From Psychrobacter glacincola (lineage in GTDB: Bacteria; Pseudomonadota; Gammaproteobacteria; Pseudomonadales; Moraxellaceae), in contig LIQB01000001.1 of assembly GCA_001411745.2 (NCBI GenBank), positions 388,272 through 452,271 on the forward strand: a stretch of 64,000 bases of DNA, read 5' to 3'. Each line of letters starts with the position of its first letter. Within the stretch, counting starts at the first letter, position 1. This document shows positions 17,977 through 27,594 of this stretch, piece after piece. The translations under genes were made by a program, and so were the position numbers. The notes under the pieces are model-generated. The model was not told where the DNA came from. It searched no databases and was given only the letters and a program-made list of their open reading frames with translations.

Positions 17977-19056
17977 TTAACGCTGGATCAATTTTTTAGG
18001 CTGCAATCTACCGTTGAGACTTACGGCACCCAATCCAAGAAACTGACCTTGCTGATTTATCAAACGAATATCAGCTGGAATCTCATGGATCAGGGGTTGT
18101 TGGTCATCTTCACTACTAACCATATCACTATCTAGTTGAATATCGTCGTTTTCTGACACAGACGACTGATGGCTGATACTAGTTGAAATATAGTCGCGCA
18201 GACTGTCTGTCAGTTGCTCAAATACATTCAAACGTTGACCCATGTGTATACGCTCACACTGCTCAACCGTCAATACCATCTCAGCTTCAATATTAATGCA
18301 AGCATCTACCGGCATCAATTGCTCTTGCCTGTTATCAAACGCTAATGCTTCCAAGTCTGACAAAGTAATCGCATCATTGATTTTAAAATCACCAACCTGC
18401 GTACGGCGTAATGCAGTCAAATGCCCTAATGTACCCATCGCTTTGGCGATGTCTTCACCGAGTACACGCACATAAGTACCTTTAGTACAGGTCACTGTCA
18501 ATTGAATTTGCTCATGATCAAGCGCTTTTAAATCAATGGCCTTGATTACAATATTTCTAGGCGCTCGTTCTACCTCGATTCCCGCACGAGCATACTCATA
18601 GAGTTTTTTGCCATCTTTTTTTAGTGCAGAATACATCGGTGGTATCTGCTGCTGAGCACCTAAAAACTGCTGGGCAACTTTGCCTAACAGTGCATTATCA
18701 AACGCTAGAATGGGTGCTTGTGCAACGATTTGACCATCGGCATCACCCGTATCAGTCTGACTGCCAAGTAAAATAGTTGCTTGATAGGATTTGTCCGCAT
18801 CTAGCTGATAATGACTAAATTTCGTCGCTTCACCCATACAAATCGGCAATAGACCGGTTGCCATTGGGTCAAGTGTCCCTGTGTGCCCCGCTTTTTTACT
18901 GTCATGATTTGGCGACTTAAAAAGATACTTCACCTTTGAAACCACTTGCTGTGAAGTCATGCCTTTGGGTTTGTCGACTAAAATAACACCCGAGACTTTA
19001 ATCTTGTTAGGGTGATTACTAGACTTTTTATCCGCTTGCGTAGATGCGATAGACAT
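17977..19056 (-). CDS. truB: tRNA pseudouridine(55) synthase
   Basis: A 359-residue TruB. The catalytic aspartate lies in GHTGTLDPMATGLLP (near residue 63), with the downstream YSALKKDGKKLYEYAR and CTKGTYVRVLGEDIA blocks. It makes pseudouridine 55 in the T-loop of tRNAs. I prefer the ATG at 19056, preceded by GAAGGG overlapping the rbfA stop, to the longer frame starting at 19104 that would overlap rbfA by 32 bases. A Ser/Asp-rich insertion of about 45 residues interrupts the C-terminal PUA-like part. It is cotranscribed with rbfA. Confidence 0.95.
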   Translation of the reverse strand: MSIASTQADKKSSNHPNKIKVSGVILVDKPKGMTSQQVVSKVKYLFKSPNHDSKKAGHTGTLDPMATGLLPICMGEATKFSHYQLDADKSYQATILLGSQTDTGDADGQIVAQAPILAFDNALLGKVAQQFLGAQQQIPPMYSALKKDGKKLYEYARAGIEVERAPRNIVIKAIDLKALDHEQIQLTVTCTKGTYVRVLGEDIAKAMGTLGHLTALRRTQVGDFKINDAITLSDLEALAFDNRQEQLMPVDACINIEAEMVLTVEQCERIHMGQRLNVFEQLTDSLRDYISTSISHQSSVSENDDIQLDSDMVSSEDDQQPLIHEIPADIRLINQQGQFLGLGAVSLNGRLQPKKLIQR

Positions 19057-19072
19057 AACGACTTTTACCCTT

Positions 19073-19477
19073 CTACTCTTCGTTTTCTTGCTCGTCAGAC
19101 TCATTTTCTTCAGTCTTAATAACTGCTTTACTGATTAAATCCATCATGTAATTACCACGAGCAGTCACTTCGTCATAATGAAAACGCAAGCGTGGTGTGG
19201 TACGTGTTTTTAGGCTGTGGCTTAATTCGGTGCGCAAAAAACCCGCCGCTTTATTAAGTACTTTGATACTCTCTTCATGATTGGTCTTATTCATGGAATC
19301 GTTAAGCTCAGGCTCCATGATGGTGACATAGACATCAGCATATCCTAAGTCAGGACTAACCTTGACACTAGAAATAGTGACAAAACCAGTCAAACGAGGG
19401 TCATTGACTGCATCACGAATGAGAACAGCAAGCTCACGTTGAATTTGGTCGGCTAAGCGTTGTAGACGTTGGTTCAT
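19073..19477 (-). CDS. rbfA: 30S ribosome-binding factor A
   Basis: A 134-residue RbfA: QRLADQIQRELAVLIRD at the N-terminus, the DPRLTGFVTISSVKVSPDLGYADVYVT core strand-helix region, and LKTRTTPRLRFHYDE. It has a single KH-like domain and an acidic Glu-rich tail. It assists late 30S maturation near helix 1 of 16S rRNA and is a cold-shock factor in E. coli. It sits between infB and truB as in other gammaproteobacteria, although a terminator-like hairpin separates it from infB. Confidence 0.95.
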   Translation of the reverse strand: MNQRLQRLADQIQRELAVLIRDAVNDPRLTGFVTISSVKVSPDLGYADVYVTIMEPELNDSMNKTNHEESIKVLNKAAGFLRTELSHSLKTRTTPRLRFHYDEVTARGNYMMDLISKAVIKTEENESDEQENEE

Positions 19478-19558
19478 ATTGTTACCTTACTTTAATATGG
19501 CTTATTTTCACTGATTGATATATTGGCTTATTAACAAATTTTAGGACTAATAGTTGGT

Positions 19559-19592
19559 AAAAAAGGCCTAGCAGGATGTACCTGTTAGGCCT
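19559..19592 (-). terminator. Terminator-like hairpin between infB and rbfA
   Basis: On the minus strand AGGCCTAACAGG pairs with CCTGCTAGGCCT (one G-U pair) around a five-base loop, followed by six T. It lies 90 bases past infB and 80 bases before rbfA. It would reduce readthrough into rbfA-truB and could set expression ratios inside the operon. Confidence 0.8.
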
Positions 19593-19680
19593 AAGTACAG
19601 CTAGATATTAAGAAGATACTAATCTGCTCATCTGATTAAGCATATTGCATGATTGGATATCCTGCTATCGAACTGTAACG

Positions 19681-22407
19681 TTAGATAGTACGTGCAAACT
19701 CTTGGATTTCAAAGACTTCGATCTTATCGCCAGCTTCGACATCATAGCCACGAACAGCCATACCACATTCCATACCAGTACGTACTTCATTAACGTCTTC
19801 TTTATAGCGACGCAATGATTGCAATTGACCGGTAAAGATAACTTGGTCATCACGCAATACGCGGATCGGTTTGTTGCGATAAATTGTACCTTCAACCACC
19901 ATACAACCAGCAGCAGCACCGAACTTACTAGAACGGAATACTTCACGAACGTCTGCCACACCAAGGATTTTTTCACGATGTTCTGGCGCAAGCATACCAC
20001 TCATAGCTGCTTTTACATCATCAATCAAACCATAGATAACGCTGTAATAACGGATATCCATGTTGGCGGCATCTGCTTTGCGACGTGCGGTCGCATCAGC
20101 ACGAACGTTGAAACCTAACAATACCGCTTCACTAGATTCTGCAAGTGTCACATCAGATTCAGAGATAGGACCGACGCCTGAGCTGATTACTCTGACTTTA
20201 ACTTCATCAGTTGATAGCTCATTCAATGCTGAAAGCAGTGCTTCAAGCGAACCACGAACATCGGTTTTCAATACGATATTCAAGAATGACACATCACCTT
20301 GTTCCATCTGATCAAACATGCTTTCTAAACGCATGGCATTCTGACGTTCAAGTTGACGCTCACGCTCACGGTTGCTTCTAAACTCTGCCACTTCACGAGC
20401 TTTTTTCTCGTCGGTTAAGACTAAGAACTCGCTGCCAGCTGCTGGCGTTTCAGGTAGGCCTAAAATTTCTACAGGGATAGAAGGACCCGCTGATTGAATA
20501 CGCTTACCATGTTCATCAGTCATCGCACGAACTTTACCGTAATGCTCGCCTGCCAAGACCAAGTCGCCTTGCTTTAATGTGCCTTTTTTAACTAAGACAC
20601 TAACAACCGGACCGCGCCCTTTTTCAAGTCTTGATTCAATGACCACACCTTGAGCAGCGCCATCTAACGGTGCTTCTAGCTCCATTAGTTCAGCTTGTAG
20701 GCTAATAAGTTCTAACAGCTCATCAATACCATCACCGGTTTTGGCTGAGATGCGAGCCATTGGCGTATCGCCGCCCCACTCTTCTGAAACAACTTCTTTA
20801 GCAGTCAATTCATTAAGAACGCGATCTGGATCAGCGCTTGGCTTATCCATTTTATTAATTGCAACGATAATTGGCGTACCAGCAGCACGAGCATGATCAA
20901 TAGCTTCTGCTGTTTGCGGCATCATACCATCATCAGCAGCAACAACTAACACAACAATATCAGTCGCCTGTGCACCGCGTGAACGCATAGCACTAAAGGC
21001 CGCGTGACCTGGAGTATCAAGGAAGGTAATCACACCACGATCGGTTTTAACGTGATAAGCACCGATATGCTGAGTAATACCACCTGCTTCACCAGTTGCC
21101 ACTTTTGTTTCACGAATTTTATCAAGTAATGATGTCTTACCGTGATCGACGTGACCCATGATCGTGACTACTGGCGGACGAGTTTGAACGTTACTGCTAC
21201 GCTCATCAACGGCGTCTTGTAGATCGTCTTCAACCTTAGTATCACTAACCAGTACTGGATTGTGACCCATCTCTTCAACGAGCAAACTTGCTGTCGCTTG
21301 ATCAATCGTATCTGACTCACGAGCCATCTCACCCATTTTCATAAGCAATTTGGTGACTTCGCGCGCTTTAACTGCCATACGTTGAGCAAGATCTGCGACG
21401 GTAATTTGTTCACTAATCTCAACATCGTAAACAATTTTTTCAACAGGTTTTTCGAACTTATGCTGTGATGCTTGCGTTGAACGCAAACCGTTTTTACGGT
21501 TTTTGATTTCACGCTCATCTTGATTCTTACGACGACCACGGCCACGAGCACTAGTACTACTGGTACCACGCTTGATTTCACGACGTTCTTTTTCAAATGA
21601 TTCTTCTAAGGCATCACCAACCAAACCTTCAGCGAGTGGCTCATCTTTACGAACTTCAGAAGCAGGCTGATCTGTATATTTTCCAGCCATTTTACGCATT
21701 TGTTCAAGCGTACGTTTCTGTGCTTCTTCAGCTTGAGCACGGCGTGTTTCTGTTTCGATTTCACGTAAACGAGCTTCTTCTTTCTCACGCATTTCGCGCG
21801 CTTTACGCTCAACCGCCGTTTCAACTTTCGGTTTCGTCGCTGCAACTTTTTTCTTCGGTTGGTCTTTAGGTTTGACTTCGACAGTGGTTTTGCCACCTTT
21901 TTTCACAACCACTGAGGTTGAGATATCGTCGTTTTTATCATCTGACTTTTTGCTAGAGCCTAAGCTTGCACGCATTGCAGCCAAGGTTGCAGCTTGACGT
22001 TCTTCAGATTTTTTCTTGGTAGCAGCACGCTCTTCAGCATCTTTAGCAGCACGTTCTTGCGACTCAATCATCGCTTGCTCACGCGCAGCCAACTCTTCAG
22101 CCATTTTTTCTGGATCAGGCTTTTCAAATACTTTCTTTTTACGCACTTCCACATTGACGCTCTTAGATTTACCTGAAGAGCCGGTCACGCGCGCAGTGCT
22201 AGTTGTCTTAGATTTAAGACTAATACGACGCTTTTCTTGCTGACCATGACTTTGCTTTAAATACGTCACCAACTTCTCTTGCTCAAGCTCAGTGACTAGG
22301 TCACCTTCTGCACGAGCAGGCAGTCCAGCATCTACCAATTGCTGTTGTACAGCACTTGCGGTTTTGCCTACCATATCTGCCAGTTCTTTGACGGTCTTAT
22401 CTGCCAT
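19681..22407 (-). CDS. infB: Translation initiation factor IF-2
   Basis: A 908-residue IF-2. The N-terminal IF2N domain ([19 protein letters not shown]) is followed by a long charged linker (about residues 80-330). A second IF2N-like module precedes the GTPase domain with G1 GHVDHGKTS near 416, G3 DTPGH near 464 and G4 NKMD near 516. Domain II and the C-terminal fMet-tRNA-binding domains complete it. It delivers initiator tRNA to the 30S P site; the initiator tRNA gene lies 2.7 kb upstream in the same block. Length is close to that of E. coli IF2 alpha. Confidence 0.97.
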   Translation of the reverse strand: MADKTVKELADMVGKTASAVQQQLVDAGLPARAEGDLVTELEQEKLVTYLKQSHGQQEKRRISLKSKTTSTARVTGSSGKSKSVNVEVRKKKVFEKPDPEKMAEELAAREQAMIESQERAAKDAEERAATKKKSEERQAATLAAMRASLGSSKKSDDKNDDISTSVVVKKGGKTTVEVKPKDQPKKKVAATKPKVETAVERKAREMREKEEARLREIETETRRAQAEEAQKRTLEQMRKMAGKYTDQPASEVRKDEPLAEGLVGDALEESFEKERREIKRGTSSTSARGRGRRKNQDEREIKNRKNGLRSTQASQHKFEKPVEKIVYDVEISEQITVADLAQRMAVKAREVTKLLMKMGEMARESDTIDQATASLLVEEMGHNPVLVSDTKVEDDLQDAVDERSSNVQTRPPVVTIMGHVDHGKTSLLDKIRETKVATGEAGGITQHIGAYHVKTDRGVITFLDTPGHAAFSAMRSRGAQATDIVVLVVAADDGMMPQTAEAIDHARAAGTPIIVAINKMDKPSADPDRVLNELTAKEVVSEEWGGDTPMARISAKTGDGIDELLELISLQAELMELEAPLDGAAQGVVIESRLEKGRGPVVSVLVKKGTLKQGDLVLAGEHYGKVRAMTDEHGKRIQSAGPSIPVEILGLPETPAAGSEFLVLTDEKKAREVAEFRSNRERERQLERQNAMRLESMFDQMEQGDVSFLNIVLKTDVRGSLEALLSALNELSTDEVKVRVISSGVGPISESDVTLAESSEAVLLGFNVRADATARRKADAANMDIRYYSVIYGLIDDVKAAMSGMLAPEHREKILGVADVREVFRSSKFGAAAGCMVVEGTIYRNKPIRVLRDDQVIFTGQLQSLRRYKEDVNEVRTGMECGMAVRGYDVEAGDKIEVFEIQEFARTI

Positions 22408-22558
22408 TTATTATCACCTACTGTCTATTATTTGCTATATGTTCAATTCAGTTGTTGGCTACAAATGATTGGGGTAAGGCTGGTATTGGTACTGCGTTCA
22501 TACCAGCACTTTATTATCGATAGCATATCACTAAAAGACAGCGATATGCAGTTACCGC

Positions 22559-24043
22559 TTATTCATTGAACCAAGATTCCCGAGCTTTCATGATGAGTTT
22601 TCCTGCGGTTTCAGAGTCTAAACCTTCGATATCTTCGAGATCGAAGACTGCTTGTTCTGCCAAATCATCAACGGTAATAATGTCTTTTTGTGCCATTTTA
22701 TAGGCCCAATTGACTGTCATACCTTCAAGCTCTTGTAGCTCTTGACTTGGCTCTTTCATGTTCTGTTGTTTGACCAGCTCATCAGCGATGACCACTTCTT
22801 TTGCACGCTCTTGAATCATCTCAATTGCTTCATCGTCTAGACCTTCAATATCATAAAAGGTTTCAACTGGTACGTAAGCCACTTCTTCAATACTGGTAAA
22901 ACCAATATCGACAAGTGCTTGCGCTAAGTCTTTATCTACTTCTAAACGTTCATAGAATAATTCGATAAAGGCTTTCGATTCGTTCTGTTGACGCTGCTGA
23001 TATTCTTCTTCTAGCATCATATTAAGCTTATAACCCGTTAGCTCAGACGCTAAACGTACGTTTTGACCTTGTGAACCGATCGCACGTGCCAACTGATCAT
23101 TGGTGCTAAAGATAATATCAGCCGTTTGTGTATCTTCATCCAAGATGATGCTACTGACGTCAGCTGGCTCTAAAGCACTGATAATGAACTGTGCTGGATC
23201 GTCTGACCACACCACCACATCAATGCGTTCGCCATCAAGCTCCTGCTGTACGGCTTGGATACGTGTACCACGCATACCAATACAAGCGCCAACTGGATCG
23301 ATACGATGATCGTTGGTTTTCACAGCTATTTTAGCACGAGTACCCGGCAAGCGCGCGACGTTGCGGATTTCAATAATTTGTTCGGCAATTTCTGGTACTT
23401 CTTTTTGCATCAATGCTGAAAGCATTTCAGGATGAGTACGAGACAGTAACAACTGAGCGCCACGGTTTTCACGGTTGACATGATACAAAATGGCATTGAT
23501 ACGTGATTTTGCACGTAATTGCTCACGCGGCAGCATCTGATCACGTGACAAATAGCCTTCGGCATTGTCACCTAGATCAATGATATAGCCATCACGAGTC
23601 TGCTTCTTGACTTCGCCATACATCATCTCGCCAACACGCGGCTCAAAAGCATCTGCTACTAAATTACGCTCAGCTTCACGAATCTTTTGGATGATGACTT
23701 GTTTGGCTTGAGTCGCAGCAATACGACCAAACTCAATCGATTCAATCTGTTCTTCTTTGACATCGCCGATTGACCATTCTTCTGGATCAAGATCGCTGAT
23801 GGCTAGCTGACAAGCAGGCATTTCATGGTCTTCATCTGCAACCACTGTCCAGTAACGATAAGTATCATAATCGCCCGTTGTACGGTCGATAGCAACCCGT
23901 ACTGCCACTTCTGGCTGTTCGGTGTATACTTTTTTCTTGGTCGATACCACCAAAGCATCTTCTATCGCTTCAAAGATATCTTCAGGATTTAAGCCCTTTT
24001 CATTACTGACAGTTTCTACTACCGTTAAGATTTCACGACTCAT
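22559..24043 (-). CDS. nusA: Transcription termination/antitermination protein NusA
   Basis: A 494-residue NusA. The N-terminal RNA-polymerase-binding domain (to about 130) precedes an S1 domain (about 135-200, with GYIIDLGDNAEGYLSRDQML). Two KH domains follow (GACIGMRGTRIQAVQQEL near 255 and AIGSQGQNVRLASEL near 325). The C-terminus has the two acidic AR repeats found in gammaproteobacteria (from about 365). It modulates pausing, termination and rRNA antitermination. It lies between rimP and infB as in E. coli. Confidence 0.97.
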   Translation of the reverse strand: MSREILTVVETVSNEKGLNPEDIFEAIEDALVVSTKKKVYTEQPEVAVRVAIDRTTGDYDTYRYWTVVADEDHEMPACQLAISDLDPEEWSIGDVKEEQIESIEFGRIAATQAKQVIIQKIREAERNLVADAFEPRVGEMMYGEVKKQTRDGYIIDLGDNAEGYLSRDQMLPREQLRAKSRINAILYHVNRENRGAQLLLSRTHPEMLSALMQKEVPEIAEQIIEIRNVARLPGTRAKIAVKTNDHRIDPVGACIGMRGTRIQAVQQELDGERIDVVVWSDDPAQFIISALEPADVSSIILDEDTQTADIIFSTNDQLARAIGSQGQNVRLASELTGYKLNMMLEEEYQQRQQNESKAFIELFYERLEVDKDLAQALVDIGFTSIEEVAYVPVETFYDIEGLDDEAIEMIQERAKEVVIADELVKQQNMKEPSQELQELEGMTVNWAYKMAQKDIITVDDLAEQAVFDLEDIEGLDSETAGKLIMKARESWFNE

Positions 24044-24201
24044 GCTATACCTGTCCTATCATTTTTAATTGACTTAAATTTTATAATTTATGTATTGCTA
24101 TTATATCTTCACCGTAAGCTATATAAGCTGTTTGGATATTAGAATACTGATGAATGATTTGTTACTTCAAGTTGTCAAATCAAACCAAGCTGTACAAAAG
24201 C

Positions 24202-24702
24202 TTAGGCATCTTCATAAATCAAATTGGCTTTATCAATATTACTCAGTGCAATCTCAAACTGCTGACCATCGCTTGATGTCAGATTTAAGACATTTGCATC
24301 GATACTATCTAAAGTACCGGTCGCTTTGCGGCGTTTTTGATCACCTTCACCAATCGCTTGTATTAAACGCAAGCTGACGGTTTGACCAACATAGGCATGC
24401 ATCTGCTCATCTGAGAAAAATGCACGGTCAAAACCTGGTGAAGAGACTTCTAAAATAAACTCACCAGCAATCGGATCATGAACCTCAAGAATACCGCTCA
24501 CTTGATGGTTCACTGCTGCACAGTTTTCAATGGTTACTTGTTTATTTTGGGCCTGCTCTTCTGGCAATGCCTCAATATAGATGCGTAATAAAGAGCGATT
24601 GCCTTGCGGTGCAAACTCGATACCCCATAATGCCACATCGCAAGCCGCGACGGCAGGAGCAATAATATTGGTCAGTTCTGTAACTTTGGTTGAAAGCTTC
24701 AT
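24202..24702 (-). CDS. rimP: Ribosome maturation factor RimP
   Basis: A 166-residue RimP (YhbC). The N-terminal alpha/beta domain contains CDVALWGIEFAPQGNRSLLRIYIE, followed by the ENCAAVNHQVSGILEVHDPI and LEVSSPGFDRAFF signatures of the family. A small Sm-like C-terminal domain ends the protein. It assists 30S subunit maturation. It is the first protein gene of the rimP-nusA-infB-rbfA-truB block, 446 bp downstream of the tRNA genes. Confidence 0.95.
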   Translation of the reverse strand: MKLSTKVTELTNIIAPAVAACDVALWGIEFAPQGNRSLLRIYIEALPEEQAQNKQVTIENCAAVNHQVSGILEVHDPIAGEFILEVSSPGFDRAFFSDEQMHAYVGQTVSLRLIQAIGEGDQKRRKATGTLDSIDANVLNLTSSDGQQFEIALSNIDKANLIYEDA

Positions 24703-25148
24703 AATCTATTTATCTTTTCCTATTCACGTATCTATCGTACTTAGTAAACCGCGTAATTGTCGCTCACTCATGGAATTTATTTATTAGTAAGAGACACAGT
24801 CATTATATTATCTTAAATCACAAACATATTATTTTATATGATATGCGCTTATATAGGGATGAGCACAAAAAACATCAAGCTCAGCCAGACAATGCTTTTA
24901 TTATTCACAAAGCAGTACTATCGATAAAGGAGTGAGGAATAAAGGATAGTGTGCTTAAGAAGCAGCGCGCCGATAGCGGCAGGTGACAACCAATAACGAA
25001 TAATATCGCACTCTATAGAACTAGAGCTTAGCATAAGTAGGATAGATACCGCGATACCACTGACCGTCAGATACAAAAAAACCCACAAACATAATGGTGG
25101 GCTAATCGTTACTGACAAATTTAGTGTACAAAACATCAGTATAAAAAG
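24703..25148. other. Spacer between the tRNA genes and rimP
   Basis: This 446-bp region contains a probable tRNA terminator at 25074-25102 and the rimP leader and promoter region. A long frame overlapping the tRNA is not a plausible gene. Confidence 0.5.
25074..25102 (-). terminator. Probable terminator after the tRNA genes
   Basis: On the minus strand a five-base GC-rich stem CCCAC/GTGGG is followed by seven T. It is short, so less certain than the other terminators. Confidence 0.5.
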
Positions 25149-25225
<77 letters not shown>

Positions 25226-25350
25226 TCAATCTATGGTGCGTATTATAGGGGGGTTTTATATAAGTGTCAATCTTTATTTTAAATAAATTAAACTAAATTT
25301 CTTACCTATATTACTAACGCCGCACTTAATACGTTACAACTTTAAAAACT

Positions 25351-25434
25351 TGGTGCGATTGGGGGGACTTGAACCCCCACAGCTTGCGCCACCACCCCCT
25401 CAAGATGGCGTGTCTACCATTCCACCACAATCGC
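25351..25434 (-). tRNA. tRNA-Leu (GAG)
   Basis: An 84-base class II tRNA with a long variable arm. The acceptor stem GCGATTG pairs with CAATCGC and CCA is encoded. The anticodon loop TTGAGGG in a CCATC/GGTGG stem gives anticodon GAG, reading CUU/CUC leucine codons. It lies between secG and tRNA-fMet, as in related bacteria. Confidence 0.95.
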
Positions 25435-25620
25435 ATTTTTCACTGCTCTATTATTACTATCTAATCTATCATAATAGATGCTTAAGGTAGGCATCGATAG
25501 AATCAGACTGCTAAAACAGAAAAGCATTGTAAATCTAACGCCTCAAAATAGCAAGAGCTGCCTCAATTAAAAGGCGATGACTAAAGACAGCTATTAAAGG
25601 CAAGTGTCTTTAAAATACAG

Positions 25621-25929
25621 TTATTGAGGATTCTGTGTCAATGGACGCGGCGTTTGTGGTGCTGACACAGGTGCATCTAAACGGAATTGATCTTCAGCCT
25701 GTTTGCGCGCGTGAACGGCTAGCGTCATACTGGTGATAAAAAATATCACTGTTAAGACTGCTGTCGCACGCGTTAAAAAGTTCGCTGTTCCTGCCGCACC
25801 AAAAACCGTACCTGACGAGCCAGCGCCAAAAGAAGCTCCAGCGTCTGCCCCTTTACCATGCTGTATCAAAATCAAGCCGATCATGGCAATCGCCACGATA
25901 ATATGCAGGGCTAATATAAACGTAAACAT
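25621..25929 (-). CDS. secG: Protein-export membrane protein SecG
   Basis: A 102-residue protein with two transmembrane helices (about residues 2-22 and 52-72). Between them lies the conserved IQHGKGADAGASFGAGSSGTVFG loop (shown in part), a hallmark of SecG. It is the small SecYEG subunit that helps SecA-driven export. The C-terminal Pro/Gln-rich tail is short and non-conserved. It lies 214 bp downstream of tpiA and upstream of tRNA-Leu, as in E. coli relatives. Confidence 0.95.
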   Translation of the reverse strand: MFTFILALHIIVAIAMIGLILIQHGKGADAGASFGAGSSGTVFGAAGTANFLTRATAVLTVIFFITSMTLAVHARKQAEDQFRLDAPVSAPQTPRPLTQNPQ

Positions 25930-26143
25930 GGTGGCCTCTTTTGCCGCGTAATGACGACTGATAACGGAAAATAAATCTTACGGTTAATAGGAATAGCAAT
26001 TGACGGGTAATGCCGCCAAATCGATTATATAAATAAGGCGCATTGTACACGATTGCAAGGGCACTGTTAAACCTACTTTTGCCAACTGATAAAGACATTT
26101 TATAATCGAGACCGCCATGAAATGCACGTTTTATCTCTATTAA

Positions 26144-26956
26144 CTAGTCTTTAGCTCGACTAAAGGCATTGGCAATTGCCAAAAAACTCTCTACCTTTAA
26201 TGATGCGCCGCCAACCAATGCCCCATCAATCATAGGATCTGCGGCAAAGCTATCAGCATTGTCCGCATTGACACTACCACCATATAACACACTCATTACC
26301 TTTAGTGATTCTGCAAAGCCTGTGATGGTTTGCTTGATATGCTGATGCGTTTGACTGACTTCGCTCACGGTTGGGACTTTGCCAGTACCAATCGCCCACA
26401 CTGGCTCATAAGCAATGATCAGTCGATCAGATAGTGATGATATGAGATCTGGTTGAGTAGTAATTACTTCTTTTATTACTGATAACTGAGTGTCAATTAC
26501 GTCAAGGGTTTGCTTATCATCATATTGAGCCTGAGTTTCACCAATACAAAATACCACGCCCAAACCTTGGGTGAGTGCGTGAGTCACTTTCTGCAATAAC
26601 GTATCGTGAGACTCGCTATGATACTGGCGACGCTCAGAATGACCCAGTATCGTCCAAGTTGTCCCAGCGTCTGCTATTTGCTGTGCTGAGCAATCACCCG
26701 TATAAGCGCCAACACTGGCACTATGCGCACTGACGTCTTGCGCTGCACTCAATATCGAACTACCAGCTAAACGCGCACTGACAGCTGCCAGATGAATACA
26801 GCTTGGTGCCACCATCAACTGACAGCGACTACTTGACCGTTCTGTGTCGGCTTGCTCTTTAGCATCAATCGTAGTCAACAAATTATTCAACAATAAATCG
26901 ACGTCGTGACTCGTTGCTGGATTTTGTTTCCAATTACCAATTACCCAAGCTTGCAT
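26144..26956 (-). CDS. tpiA: Triosephosphate isomerase
   Basis: A 270-residue TIM-barrel enzyme interconverting dihydroxyacetone phosphate and glyceraldehyde 3-phosphate. It has GNWKQNP with the substrate-binding Asn and Lys at the N-terminus, the catalytic histidine in LGHSERR, the catalytic glutamate in [12 protein letters not shown] and the phosphate-binding [12 protein letters not shown] prefer ATG 26956, with AAGGT about eight bases upstream, over ATG 26962, which lies too close to it. The N-terminal loop before the GSS segment is slightly longer than in E. coli. It leads the tpiA-secG-tRNA block. Confidence 0.95.
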   Translation of the reverse strand: MQAWVIGNWKQNPATSHDVDLLLNNLLTTIDAKEQADTERSSSRCQLMVAPSCIHLAAVSARLAGSSILSAAQDVSAHSASVGAYTGDCSAQQIADAGTTWTILGHSERRQYHSESHDTLLQKVTHALTQGLGVVFCIGETQAQYDDKQTLDVIDTQLSVIKEVITTQPDLISSLSDRLIIAYEPVWAIGTGKVPTVSEVSQTHQHIKQTITGFAESLKVMSVLYGGSVNADNADSFAADPMIDGALVGGASLKVESFLAIANAFSRAKD

Positions 26957-27594
26957 ACTCATCTACCTTGTTTCATCTATTCTTGCCAATTTGGCTAATA
27001 TGCGCGCCAGTATAACAAATAATTCTCAAGTGCTATAGTATGCTGCCGCCAGCAGAAAAACAGACAGTCAATGCAAATATTTACTAGGGCGTGTCCTCAC
27101 TCTAAAAAATGATGATAAGAATGAGATAAATTACTGTCAAACAAGAAAAGTAGCGCAAATATTATCGAGATATTGATAGGCTATTTAACGATGTTTGGCA
27201 AAATTCAACCATTTTCAACTTATTTAGAGGATAGTCTATTAAATTGAGGATATGCTCTAGACATTGTCTCAAGCTATGATTTTTTGGGTCAAGCACTCAA
27301 TCGTCCATATAAAATCTTTAAACTAAAGTAATGTTTTATAGTATTGTGTCTATATATAACAGAACATTATCAATAATCTAACGACCAAGCTACTGATAAC
27401 CTACACTATTAAAACTGTTTCTCTGCTAAATCTCTTATAAGAGCATCTCTGCATTGACTGTTATTAATGATGGCCTAAAGGCTAACAATGACTTATAGCA
27501 GGTATCTGTTAAAAATTATAATAGTAAGTGGCTCTCAGAAGTATATGGATTTCAGACAAATATATAGCATATTGGGTATTAAGGAGAAGTCGTA
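26957..27594. other. Spacer upstream of pilB
   Basis: A 638-bp region between divergent tpiA and pilB. It contains MITE-like copy 2 (27084-27260). The remainder is AT-rich and holds the pilB leader; no coding frame is supported and I cannot place the promoters. Confidence 0.5.
27084..27260. mobile_element. MITE-like element, copy 2 (about 177 bp)
   Basis: Bounded by CTAG at 27084-27087 and 27257-27260. The left end CTAGGGCGTGTCCTCA and the reverse complement of the right end CTAGAGCATATCCTCA match at 13 of 16 positions. The internal order of motifs parallels copy 1 at 4654 (GATGATAAGAATGAG near the left, AACCATTTTCAACTTATTTAGAGGATA near the right). There is no open frame. The left end is nearly identical to the end of the IS5-family element at 63157 for the first eleven bases. 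It lies between tpiA and pilB. Confidence 0.75.
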
